Source: an uncultured Candidatus Saccharibacteria bacterium
Lineage (GTDB): Bacteria > Patescibacteria > Saccharimonadia > Saccharimonadales > UBA6022
DNA: 8,994 nt
Direction: 5' to 3'
Assembly: GCA_946479115.1 (NCBI GenBank)
Contig: CAMLED010000034.1
Span: 1 to 8,994 of the forward strand
Of this stretch, positions 1-7,005 are shown in pieces. A program made the position numbers and the translations under genes. Numbering within the stretch: the first letter of the stretch is position 1; the number at the start of each line of letters is the position of its first letter. The notes under the pieces are model-generated. The model saw only the letters and a program-made list of their open reading frames with translations, did no database searches and had not been told where the DNA came from.

Positions 1-25
1 TTTGCTATGCAATTGTGCAAAAGTA

Positions 26-54
26 TTGTTAAATATGCGTAAAAATGATATAAT
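26..54 (+). promoter_or_regulatory. sigma70-type extended -10 promoter for the MinD-like ATPase gene
   Basis: A perfect -10 box TATAAT lies at 49-54, preceded by TGA at 46-48, which gives the TGn element of an extended -10 promoter. A -35-like TTGTTA (4 of 6 consensus bases) lies at 26-31 with an ideal 17-base spacer. Transcription would start near 61, leaving a leader of about 130 bases before the preferred start codon at 195. The surroundings are AT-rich, as expected of a promoter. No other gene in the window could use it. Confidence 0.8.
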
Positions 55-69
55 CGACACCAAATAAAC

Positions 70-98
70 AGCGAAAAACAGACTCCCTGTCATTCGCT
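70..98 (+). promoter_or_regulatory. 5' leader hairpin in the ATPase mRNA
   Basis: AGCGAA at 70-75 pairs with TTCGCT at 93-98, and ACAG at 78-81 pairs with CTGT at 87-90. The two stems are separated by a 2x2 internal loop, and the apical loop has 5 bases. The structure would begin about 9 bases after the predicted transcription start. A hairpin this close to a 5' end often protects mRNA from 5'-dependent decay, and it could also be a protein-binding site. No run of T follows, so it is not a terminator. Confidence 0.4.
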
Positions 99-181
99 CT
101 CTTCGTAAAGAACCGAGTTTGAGTATCAGGTGAGATGCTCTTTAAAAACTTGGTAAAAGTGATTCAACCATTCATCTACAT

Positions 182-187
182 GGAAGG
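182..187 (+). promoter_or_regulatory. ribosome binding site that decides the ATPase start
   Basis: GGAAGG lies 7 bases before the ATG at 195 and 4 bases before the adjoining ATG at 192. This is a better signal than AGG at 128-130, which lies 4 bases before the first in-frame ATG at 135. It argues that translation starts at 195 (or 192) and not at 135. Confidence 0.6.
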
Positions 188-194
188 TAGTATG

Positions 195-1538
195 ATGTCC
201 CAAAATACTGCTATCAATGCAAGCACTACCCATTCACCTGTACCCCCACAGCCCACGACATTGCCTCAGCTAGCGGCAAATCATTCAACCGTGCTCATCA
301 GCGCAACCACGCTGCCAGAGAAGAACACGGCTAAAGGTGAGCCAAAGAAGATTGAAGATAAGGCCGTTGTCAAGCAGGAAGTCCAACGAGAAAGCCTCAT
401 GGACATCCTGCGAGACGCTTCGGTGCGATACGAACCCAGCAGTTTCAAAGAAAAGATGGTTCATTCGCTTACCGCGGATGCGCGACATGCTGAACACGAA
501 AGTGCTATTAACGCACGGCTTGATCAGGCCATCGCTCTTGCCGAGATCGAATTAATCGACCTTGGCGACGGTGAAGACGGTGTCGACCCCACGATTATTG
601 ACCTCAACCAGAAAGGTGGCGCCGGAAAATCTCCTAACGCAACTAGCGATGGGGTCACACTGGCCGCAAACAACGACCAAGTGATCATTGTGATCGACAA
701 CAACCAGGTTCTGGGCAGTACATTACAGTACCTTGATATCCAGAAGACGCTAGGCGTACGAGACAGTATAAAAATGTTCGAAAAGAACACTACATATGCC
801 CATGTTCGCCGTCATCTAGGACATCATCCGAAGTACAAGAACCTTTACGGTGTTGACTCGGATCCAGAAGACAAACGACGCAACAATCCGATCGATGTTA
901 CTGCGTTCTACAAGTACGCCAAGGGACTGAAGTCGGCATGCCATACACTGATATTCGATAATGGCAATGAAGTCGTCAACGCGCAGACACTTGTTGGACT
1001 TGAGTTAGCAGATGTCTTCCGTTTCGTCACTATCCCGTGGGTCAATGACGCTAACCGGTTATGCAAAGATACAATGGAGGAAACCCGCGCTCTTTACCCC
1101 GAAAAGGTAGCGAATGCCGTCATCTCTGTGAGCGCATGCAAGCCGGACGAGATGAATCTGGAGCATTGGTCAGAATATTTCAGCCACCCGAAAGAACAGA
1201 TCTGCCTGATACCCTACGACCCCATTTTCGATTCACGCTTCACAATTGTCGACGGGAAACGATTGCAAACTGCATGGGTTGTTGACCACACGCAGTTCCA
1301 AAAGCGAACATACCTGGCTAATCTTGAGCGTACTATCCTCACACTCAAGCAAGCACGTAAGGGTATCGAGGCTAAGAAGAAAAGCAACGAAACGGATGAA
1401 GCCATAATCAAGAGGATGCTCGGATTTCTGCAAGCAAGCACTGATCCGAAATCTCCTCAACAGGCCGAAACTGACAAAGCTGCCTTTGAAGCTGCGGTCC
1501 AAGCAGAAGTATACCGCAGGCTACACCCGGCTAGCTAA
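195..1538 (+). CDS. MinD/ParA-type (SIMIBI class) ATPase with proline-rich N-terminus
   Basis: The protein has 447 aa from ATG 195, or 467 aa from ATG 135; residue numbers below use the longer form. The start at 195 is preferred because of its ribosome binding site, and because the extra 20 residues are hydrophobic and unlike a soluble ATPase N-terminus. Residues 20-90 are Ser/Thr/Pro/Gln-rich and probably disordered, and 90-140 look helical. The nucleotide-binding core starts with a deviant Walker A, KGGAGKS (160-166), which carries the signature lysine K160 and the catalytic K165. A Walker A'-like strand IIVIDNN contains D188, and a Walker B-like strand LIFDNGN contains D275. The usual second Thr of the P-loop is Pro167, and Walker B lacks the D-x-P pattern of classical ParA. 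The C-terminal part (IPYDP near 359-363, then a helix after RTYLAN) recalls the MinD-like proteins of actinobacteria, including those linked to ESX secretion. Such ATPases dimerise on ATP and position or regulate membrane machines. The gene converges on the envelope operon; a shared role is inference. By eye its GC content is higher than the operon's. Confidence 0.85.
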   Translation: MSQNTAINASTTHSPVPPQPTTLPQLAANHSTVLISATTLPEKNTAKGEPKKIEDKAVVKQEVQRESLMDILRDASVRYEPSSFKEKMVHSLTADARHAEHESAINARLDQAIALAEIELIDLGDGEDGVDPTIIDLNQKGGAGKSPNATSDGVTLAANNDQVIIVIDNNQVLGSTLQYLDIQKTLGVRDSIKMFEKNTTYAHVRRHLGHHPKYKNLYGVDSDPEDKRRNNPIDVTAFYKYAKGLKSACHTLIFDNGNEVVNAQTLVGLELADVFRFVTIPWVNDANRLCKDTMEETRALYPEKVANAVISVSACKPDEMNLEHWSEYFSHPKEQICLIPYDPIFDSRFTIVDGKRLQTAWVVDHTQFQKRTYLANLERTILTLKQARKGIEAKKKSNETDEAIIKRMLGFLQASTDPKSPQQAETDKAAFEAAVQAEVYRRLHPAS

Positions 1539-1560
1539 CACTTTTACCAATACCAACAAA

Positions 1561-1593
1561 GCTGGCGCCCAGATCATTGATCAGGGCGCCAGC
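1561..1593 (-). terminator. intrinsic terminator of the envelope operon, possibly bidirectional
   Basis: A perfect 10-bp GC-rich stem (GCTGGCGCCC at 1561-1570 with GGGCGCCAGC at 1584-1593) encloses a 13-base loop that can add a short GATC/GATC pairing. On the minus strand it is followed by TTTGTTGG, a modest T-rich tail, 50 bases beyond the stop of the 897-aa gene. On the plus strand it lies 22 bases beyond the ATPase stop but lacks a T-run. It therefore ends the minus operon best, and may also block plus-strand transcripts in this convergent gap. Confidence 0.75.
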
Positions 1594-1642
1594 ATCTACC
1601 TGAGATTTCAACTCAACCGAATTGAAGCATCAGGCAGATTAT

Positions 1643-4336
1643 TTATTTAGTAAAGACAACTGCGCCAAATGTGCTATTAAGAATTGGTTGCGCATTCCAT
1701 GCGCCAGTATTAGTATCTGGTGTCTTTGGATATGGATCGGCTACAAGGAATTTACCGTCCTCAGTGATACCACGTATCAGCACAAAGTGTGCGCCGACAG
1801 ATGGTGCAACGAATGGTGCTGGACCACTACCAGCAGCCAGGATCATGCCCCCATTTTTTAGGATCTCTCGATACGCATTTATATCCTTGAAGTTCTGCAT
1901 TTGTGCACCATTGATACCAAAGCTTTTACCTAGGTTAATAGCAGCGTCAAATGAGGTTCCCTGGTCACCAGGTAGCCACATACGATTGTCGTTAGTAAAT
2001 TTAATAACATCACCAGGATTAATTTCCCTACCAGTGAGTGCGTTTACTGCCATAGCAACAGACGTTGGGCCACACGAAACGTCACAAGCCCGTACACCAT
2101 TCGGTGTGCGAATTTCACCCCATCGCGGATCACACTGATTAAATAGTTTCATCGCTGCTTCGCCAGTCGTTGGCCAACCCGCTAAAATACCATTGCTATT
2201 TGTTTCCTGCTTAGGGGCTCGTGATGCAAGAATTGCCTGGTATTCTGCATTAAATGCATCACCCACTTCATTAGCGTATGCTATGCGCTCTTCATCACGA
2301 TGTGCACTTGGTCGCTCATAGCTCTCACGTACAATAATGGCAGCATCCCGACGATTCGTAGCGGTTTTCAATGCGTTAAATGCCGCGCGCTCCTTACCGA
2401 GCAATTCGTGTTTAATAAATTGCAATTGCGTCATAAAGTCTGCTTGATTTTTCCCGGCAAATGCGCCAAGATCCATAAGCCGTCCGCCTTCCCACTGCGC
2501 AATACCAAATGCAGGACCGCCATTTTGATTGCGGCCAGGATTTAGGTCTGCGCCAGTCTCACCTAATAAGTTCCCCACGAGGCCTGCCGCCTGTGATGGT
2601 GTCATCGCCAACTCGGGATCATCAATAAAGAATTTCATTGCAATACCACGACGTTCCCACACCCCACCACGTCCTGCAAGCTTGTCAGATGCATGGCTAT
2701 AATCACCTTGAGGTGTCGAAGGACCTTGCTCTTGCCTTGGCGCTTCTTGCTTGTATGTAGGTATTTCGATAATCTGTGGTTTAGGTATTTCGAGAGTTGG
2801 CGATATAAGCACTTCTTCAGTAGCTGTTTTGTCCTCACCCAGATTCTCAGGAGTAAGAGTGATCACACCATCTATTACTTTTGGAGCTTTATCTTCGTCG
2901 GTTTCGTGATTGTTTGATTTGTCTGACTCTTTCTCGGACTTTTTATCTAATTTATCCTCGTCTATCTTGACTACACCATCAATAATTGAGACTACCGTTT
3001 CGTCAACTTTGTCTTTTGTTTTATCTGCAGGTGACTGCTCGATAATAGGCTGTGCCGTTACTTTATCTTTTTCATGTGATTTGTCATCAGATTTTTCATT
3101 AGAATCTATTAGATGTGATGGATCAATTAGTATCGCATGATCATCAGGTTTGGCATCATTTTTTGATTTAGCTTCTTGAGTTGCAGGGTCGTTCTTAGGT
3201 TTTTCGGCTATCTTATCCAAAGTAGTCTTGTCAGAATTATTTACTGGCGAATTGTCTTTCTGCTTGGTAGAATTCGTACTCTTCTCATCAGATTTCTTTT
3301 CCGCTGAGATGGGTGTTTCTACTAAGTTATCAGGAATTATAATTGCGTTTTCGGGCTGTTTAGGTTCAACCTTCTTGTCTGTCTTTTCCTGTGGCGACGC
3401 TAGTTCTTTAACAGGCTGGTTCTCTTGCCTAGGCACTTCGATTGCCTGCTTGGTGTCCGATGTAGGCTTTGGTGCCTCGATAGTAACCTTCTTATCGGGT
3501 GTGACAGATTTATCAGACTTAGCAGTACCGTCTGGCACTACTTCGGTCGTCTTGGGACCAGTGTCAGCATGAGCAGCGAATTGAGGAAGCGCGCTTAATA
3601 CGCCGGCAACAGCAACAGACGCAACAGCACGACGAGCAACAGTCCCCACCTTTTCAATCAATGCGTTGGGGTCTTTAAGTTCAGTGCCATAGGCGGCGAC
3701 ACAGACTTTATTTATTGCTTCAAATTTAGCCTTGCTCTCTGGATCCCTTCCTCTTGCATCCTTCCGTGCAGCTCGCAGCCAATCAAGTTTGTATTGCTCT
3801 CCACTCGGAATGACCTGCTGACCTTTTTTAATAGCAGGAATACCTGCACCATATTCTGCAGCAACAACAGCAAGCACGTCAGCCTCGCGTTTAGCACTAG
3901 ATTGCTCGGTTTTTGGTTTTAAATCAATATCTTTCTGCGCCTTAATTGCGGCATCATGCCACTTATCAATATGGGGCTTCAAAGAATCTAGCCCCACAGG
4001 TGCTTCCTTAATCACATCAAGAAATTCATTCGTAACTTCACCGTTTTCGACGACACGCTGGACCGCTTTATCGAAATATACCGCAATCTTGTCATCAAGA
4101 TCTTTATGTAGCTTATCGGCATTAAGTTTCGAACTAGAAAACACATCATCGATTTCAGCATGAACTTCAGCTACCACTTCTTTAAATTCTGCTCGTATTT
4201 GAGCTGGCCCCACTAAATAATTTTGATCACTCTCGATTACTGCATATAGATTCTCAACCTTCTCTTCAACAAAAGTCGTCTCATAAGCATAAGGTTGAGT
4301 GTCTGGCGTGGTAAATGTGTCGGTTGAATGTTCCAT
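1643..4336 (-). CDS. exported two-domain cell-wall hydrolase: phage-tail-type lysozyme plus C39-like cysteine peptidase
   Basis: The protein has 897 aa. Residues 1-230 form a helical, charged N-terminal region with no recognised fold. An export segment follows: R235-R236, a hydrophobic stretch at 237-250, and an A-H-A motif at 255-257 that resembles a signal peptidase site. Residues 258-545 are a Lys/Asp/Ser/Thr/Pro/Glu-rich, probably disordered tether with recurring short hydrophobic motifs. Residues 555-700 match the phage tail lysozyme type (Phage_lysozyme2-like): G-N-L-L-G-E-T-G with candidate catalytic E593, then FGIAQWEGGR. Residues 725-897 match the C39-like peptidase fold: NQCDPRW with Q734, SCGPTS with candidate nucleophile C755, GAHFVLI with H850, and ADPYP with D867. 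The two domains would cut peptidoglycan glycan strands and peptide bonds outside the membrane. It is the last operon gene, 11 bases after its neighbour, with TCCC at 4343-4346 (GGGA on the coding strand) as ribosome binding site 6 bases before the ATG. The domains are recognised from motifs only. The target could be the cell's own wall or that of a host or prey cell. Confidence 0.88.
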   Translation of the reverse strand: MEHSTDTFTTPDTQPYAYETTFVEEKVENLYAVIESDQNYLVGPAQIRAEFKEVVAEVHAEIDDVFSSSKLNADKLHKDLDDKIAVYFDKAVQRVVENGEVTNEFLDVIKEAPVGLDSLKPHIDKWHDAAIKAQKDIDLKPKTEQSSAKREADVLAVVAAEYGAGIPAIKKGQQVIPSGEQYKLDWLRAARKDARGRDPESKAKFEAINKVCVAAYGTELKDPNALIEKVGTVARRAVASVAVAGVLSALPQFAAHADTGPKTTEVVPDGTAKSDKSVTPDKKVTIEAPKPTSDTKQAIEVPRQENQPVKELASPQEKTDKKVEPKQPENAIIIPDNLVETPISAEKKSDEKSTNSTKQKDNSPVNNSDKTTLDKIAEKPKNDPATQEAKSKNDAKPDDHAILIDPSHLIDSNEKSDDKSHEKDKVTAQPIIEQSPADKTKDKVDETVVSIIDGVVKIDEDKLDKKSEKESDKSNNHETDEDKAPKVIDGVITLTPENLGEDKTATEEVLISPTLEIPKPQIIEIPTYKQEAPRQEQGPSTPQGDYSHASDKLAGRGGVWERRGIAMKFFIDDPELAMTPSQAAGLVGNLLGETGADLNPGRNQNGGPAFGIAQWEGGRLMDLGAFAGKNQADFMTQLQFIKHELLGKERAAFNALKTATNRRDAAIIVRESYERPSAHRDEERIAYANEVGDAFNAEYQAILASRAPKQETNSNGILAGWPTTGEAAMKLFNQCDPRWGEIRTPNGVRACDVSCGPTSVAMAVNALTGREINPGDVIKFTNDNRMWLPGDQGTSFDAAINLGKSFGINGAQMQNFKDINAYREILKNGGMILAAGSGPAPFVAPSVGAHFVLIRGITEDGKFLVADPYPKTPDTNTGAWNAQPILNSTFGAVVFTK
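2786..3346 (-). repeat. degenerate hydrophobic motif repeated five times in the hydrolase tether
   Basis: Within the disordered tether of the 897-aa protein, short patches of one pattern recur: AIIIPDNLVE (331-340), AILIDPSHLI (401-410), GVVKIDEDKLD (454-464), GVITLTPENLG (490-500) and EVLISPTLEI (508-517). The third and fourth are each preceded by IID or VID. The common form is roughly two or three alternating Val/Ile/Leu, an acidic or Pro residue, then Leu about four residues on. They are separated by 8 to 60 residues of charged low-complexity sequence. Such patches in a linker usually act as docking motifs for a partner. The DNA itself is not repetitive. Confidence 0.5.
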
Positions 4337-4347
4337 AATTTTTCCCG

Positions 4348-5136
4348 TTATTTATCTGACTTTATCGTTAGTTGTGAAAATATATTTCGTGAACCGGTTG
4401 GTATTGTAGCCCTTCGTAACTCTAGCGGAAGTTGCTGTTGCGACACCTCTACGGTAGGTGCTCTCTGCGGCAAAGGTGGCGGCAACGTAATGGGCACAGA
4501 TATAATAGGCTCTGATGAATTGTCCAGCAGTTGCGTCACCTGTCGCGTATCCGAATCTGAAATAATTGATTCATACTTATACAATTCGTTAAACAGTACA
4601 GGAACAGGCTCGATTTGCGGCATTGCCCCTAACTCCGTAACAGCAACTGCAATATGGCCTAGTATTTTTTTGATTGTAGCAGGACGATTTTCTAACCTCG
4701 CCTTGTATTCTCGATTGTTTTTTATATAAAGCTCACAACTCTGAAGCCGCATATCTAACAATGAAATACTTTTTTTGAGTTGTCGCGCTTCCATACGCAG
4801 CTTACGCAAGTTAGTTGCCAAGATAAAATCTCGATCATCGGCAATGTCGCTATCTGGACCATCCGCTTCGCTCAAATCACTCAATCTATTAAGAGTATCT
4901 GCTATAGCTTCATCGACACGCACCTTATCCTGATATAGCTTCTCTAATTCATGCTTCATACGACTCAAGTCCGTCTGCGCTTCGTCGTAACGATCCTCAA
5001 TCTCAGCCAGTGCCCGATCAACGACACCACCCTCTTGGTGCTCACGAACCACCTCATCAAGTTGCGTACCCAGCTTAAGTATCTCAGAAGATGAGATAGA
5101 GAATTGATCATGTGGTTGAGATTGGCCTTCGTGCAT
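4348..5136 (-). CDS. coiled-coil protein of the envelope operon, unknown function
   Basis: The protein has 262 aa and belongs to no family I recognise. Residues 15-160 are strongly helical with heptad-like spacing of Leu, Ile and Val and many Glu, Lys and Arg residues, which indicates one or two long coiled coils broken near 89-100 (ADGPDSDIADD). Residues 205-240 are proline-rich (LPPPLPQ), and the tail is short and basic. There is no signal peptide or membrane segment, so it should be cytoplasmic, unlike the other four products of the operon. It lies between two membrane or exported proteins, so a scaffolding role on the inner face of the complex is plausible but inferred. The ATG at 5136 is 13 bases after the preceding stop. 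The gap is AT-rich and has no clear Shine-Dalgarno sequence, so translation may depend on coupling to the upstream gene. There is one cysteine, at 134. Confidence 0.85.
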   Translation of the reverse strand: MHEGQSQPHDQFSISSSEILKLGTQLDEVVREHQEGGVVDRALAEIEDRYDEAQTDLSRMKHELEKLYQDKVRVDEAIADTLNRLSDLSEADGPDSDIADDRDFILATNLRKLRMEARQLKKSISLLDMRLQSCELYIKNNREYKARLENRPATIKKILGHIAVAVTELGAMPQIEPVPVLFNELYKYESIISDSDTRQVTQLLDNSSEPIISVPITLPPPLPQRAPTVEVSQQQLPLELRRATIPTGSRNIFSQLTIKSDK

Positions 5137-5149
5137 AATTTAAAATTTT

Positions 5150-6613
5150 CTATTTAGTAGCTTCGGTAGACCCGTCGGCATTAACGGTAAACTGTAATAT
5201 TTTGGTTGAATCTTTATCTAGTGTAAATGCATTTGAATTAGCAGCTACGGGATTCTTAATCAGCATAGGATCTTTAACTTGTGGATCATCTATCTTACCG
5301 ATGCCATCAACTTTCGCTTCTTTATATTTTGACAGGCCTTTGTTATACAAGTCCTCAACCTGCTTCTTAATTGCAGCTTCAATCTTCAATTCAGTATTTG
5401 CACTGGCCTGTTGTGCATATGCTCCAGCTTCATCTGATAGAACCTCAGCCATTCTCATTCGAGCCTGAGCTAGTTCAGCATCTTTATTTGGTCCATCGGC
5501 ATACGCAGCCTTCAAACGGGCACCTTCTTCAGCGGTCATACCCTTACCCGCTATGAATAAATCAACTGTTCCATTAAAGCCATCTTTTATACCAGGCAGG
5601 TTTTGCAATTTTTTATTAACATCAACATATATTTGTGGCGAAACCTTTGAATAATCTACGGTAATCCTATCACCTTCAATCTTTATAACAGATTCACGAT
5701 TAGCCGCTTCGACACATGCGGTGTATCGTACTGGAGTCTCGGTAAGGCTAGTAGTTGGCTTAAAGTAATCTCCTGCCTGAGTTTTTGCAGCAAGTGGATA
5801 TTCGGCACCCGAGGGGTCTTTATACTTCCAGCTCGAAGTGACCGTTGCATCAAATTTTCCACTATAAAGAGCAGGCCCTGCACCGCGCTCATCTAGACAG
5901 CCGCCAAATGCATCAACAATTGTAGCCGGCGCAAGATCAGGAATAGTTGCTGGATCCACCGTTGGTGATTTATCGGGACTAATTGAAGTGTTAGTCGCAT
6001 TAAAACCGAAAGTATTTGTAGTAAGTGCCAGGCCACCAGCCGTTAAGCTAACTGCACCCGCAGTAATCACAGCTACCGTCCCAAGCCTACGTCGACGTGA
6101 CATTTTCTTCTTTGGTGCTTGGTACTCAAGAGTTTCCTCTTTCAATGTCACAGATTGTGCTTCGGTCTTCTGCTCGACTAAAGGCAGCGGCGAATACTCC
6201 TGTGGTTGAGCTGGGGCATAGACTGGATACGCAGGTACAGGTCCACGACTTTTATTCATAAAATCACGAAGTGCATCAGTCTGTTTCTGTTTTTCTGCCG
6301 CTTTTAATGCATTTTCCGCCTCAGCAATTTCTTGCTCAAGTGTAGATGCTAAATCCTGAACTCCTGCAAGCGCATTCTTTAGTTGATCGACATCGAGTAC
6401 GGCTGCAGGTTCTTGCACTGGCAAAAGCATATCGATACGTGGTTGCGGCTGAATAGCAGCACGAAGACCGCCGCTCATAGGTGTTTCGTCCGACTGAACT
6501 CTAACATATTTGCTAACCCCACCAGGAAATTCTTTAAGCTCATAAAGCTTTCCGTCGATATTTTTTTGTTTTGGCTTCTCGCCCGAAAGAGGTGATTGTA
6601 AATTACGCTCCAT
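5150..6613 (-). CDS. single-span membrane protein with cytoplasmic coiled coil and Cys-containing outer domain
   Basis: The protein has 487 aa from the ATG at 6613. An upstream in-frame ATG at 6682 would overlap the preceding gene by 68 bases and has no supporting signal, while AGGA (6621-6624) lies 7 bases before 6613. Residues 1-60 hold a small Tyr/Val-rich segment (IDGKLYELKEF). Residues 73-120 form a coiled coil, and 123-146 are Pro/Tyr-rich (PVPAYPVYAPAQP). A basic cluster (KKKMSRRRR, 168-176) precedes one membrane span at about 178-197, so the positive-inside rule puts the N-terminus in the cytoplasm and residues 200-487 outside. The outer part holds two cysteines, C239 and C300, which could form a disulphide. 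The segment from C300 aligns without gaps to one around C120 of the 330-aa product, so the two outer domains are probably related, possibly of DUF4230 type (from memory, unchecked). Residues 360-435 are helical. The function is unknown; a structural part of an envelope complex fits best. Confidence 0.88.
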   Translation of the reverse strand: MERNLQSPLSGEKPKQKNIDGKLYELKEFPGGVSKYVRVQSDETPMSGGLRAAIQPQPRIDMLLPVQEPAAVLDVDQLKNALAGVQDLASTLEQEIAEAENALKAAEKQKQTDALRDFMNKSRGPVPAYPVYAPAQPQEYSPLPLVEQKTEAQSVTLKEETLEYQAPKKKMSRRRRLGTVAVITAGAVSLTAGGLALTTNTFGFNATNTSISPDKSPTVDPATIPDLAPATIVDAFGGCLDERGAGPALYSGKFDATVTSSWKYKDPSGAEYPLAAKTQAGDYFKPTTSLTETPVRYTACVEAANRESVIKIEGDRITVDYSKVSPQIYVDVNKKLQNLPGIKDGFNGTVDLFIAGKGMTAEEGARLKAAYADGPNKDAELAQARMRMAEVLSDEAGAYAQQASANTELKIEAAIKKQVEDLYNKGLSKYKEAKVDGIGKIDDPQVKDPMLIKNPVAANSNAFTLDKDSTKILQFTVNADGSTEATK

Positions 6614-6614
6614 A

Positions 6615-7004
6615 TTATTTTCCTGTAACCTTTTCTGTAATAAACTTAGTTTTATCATCAATATCATTAAGCAAGTTACCACTTAGATGATCGTAGTTAA
6701 TCTGATCCATTCGATTTGTCACAACTTTTGTGCCTGCATCAACCGCAATATATGTAGCACCGTACAGAACTGAAATACCAGCAGCACCCAATGCCATCTT
6801 TCCAGCAAAACGAGCAAAACGACGATTACGCACTCGCGGCTCATTATCAGCAGCTACTTCATCAGATTCGTATAGCTGTACTTGTGACCGTTCTGGCATA
6901 AGTGGCTGATCTACCACTTCATATGTATCGTTCTCTACATCATGAACATACTCATCGCCATCGATAATAACCTTTACGTATCGCACTTGCTGTTCGTGAT
7001 TCAT
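6615..7004 (-). CDS. small single-span membrane protein of the envelope operon
   Basis: The protein has 129 aa and no recognised family. Residues 1-35 are a polar, Tyr/Val/Asp-rich segment (VKVIIDGDEYVHDV) that weakly resembles the N-terminus of the next gene's product. Residues 36-56 are acidic. The basic cluster RVRNRRFARFAGK (57-69) leads into one membrane span at about 70-88, followed by a short outer tail of about 40 residues without cysteine. The predicted topology is N-terminus inside, as in its neighbours. It is separated by one base from the gene on each side. The ATG at 7004 is preceded by AAGGGG (7014-7019), placed inside the end of the upstream gene, so translation is probably coupled. 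Size and topology suggest an accessory or bridging subunit. Confidence 0.85.
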   Translation of the reverse strand: MNHEQQVRYVKVIIDGDEYVHDVENDTYEVVDQPLMPERSQVQLYESDEVAADNEPRVRNRRFARFAGKMALGAAGISVLYGATYIAVDAGTKVVTNRMDQINYDHLSGNLLNDIDDKTKFITEKVTGK

Positions 7005-7005
7005 T

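Noticed and set aside
135..194. Longer N-terminus of the ATPase starting at ATG 135
   Set aside because: The ATG at 195 has a better spaced ribosome binding site (GGAAGG, 7 bases), and the extra residues are hydrophobic and unlike the rest. The longer form cannot be excluded.
3228..3572. Plus-strand open frame of 114 residues opposite the hydrolase tether
   Set aside because: It is a shadow of the low-complexity Asp/Lys/Ser-rich coding region. Its Ser/Phe/Leu-rich composition is the mirror of that sequence and it has no start signals.
4180..4336. Twin-arginine export signal in the 897-aa protein (R235-R236)
   Set aside because: The pair lacks the following Phe/Leu consensus and lies deep inside the protein, so a Sec-type segment or simple anchor fits better.
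6614..6682. Upstream start (ATG 6682) of the 487-aa protein
   Set aside because: It would overlap the 129-aa gene by 68 bases and has no clear ribosome binding site. ATG 6613 has AGGA at 7 bases and fits the tight operon spacing.
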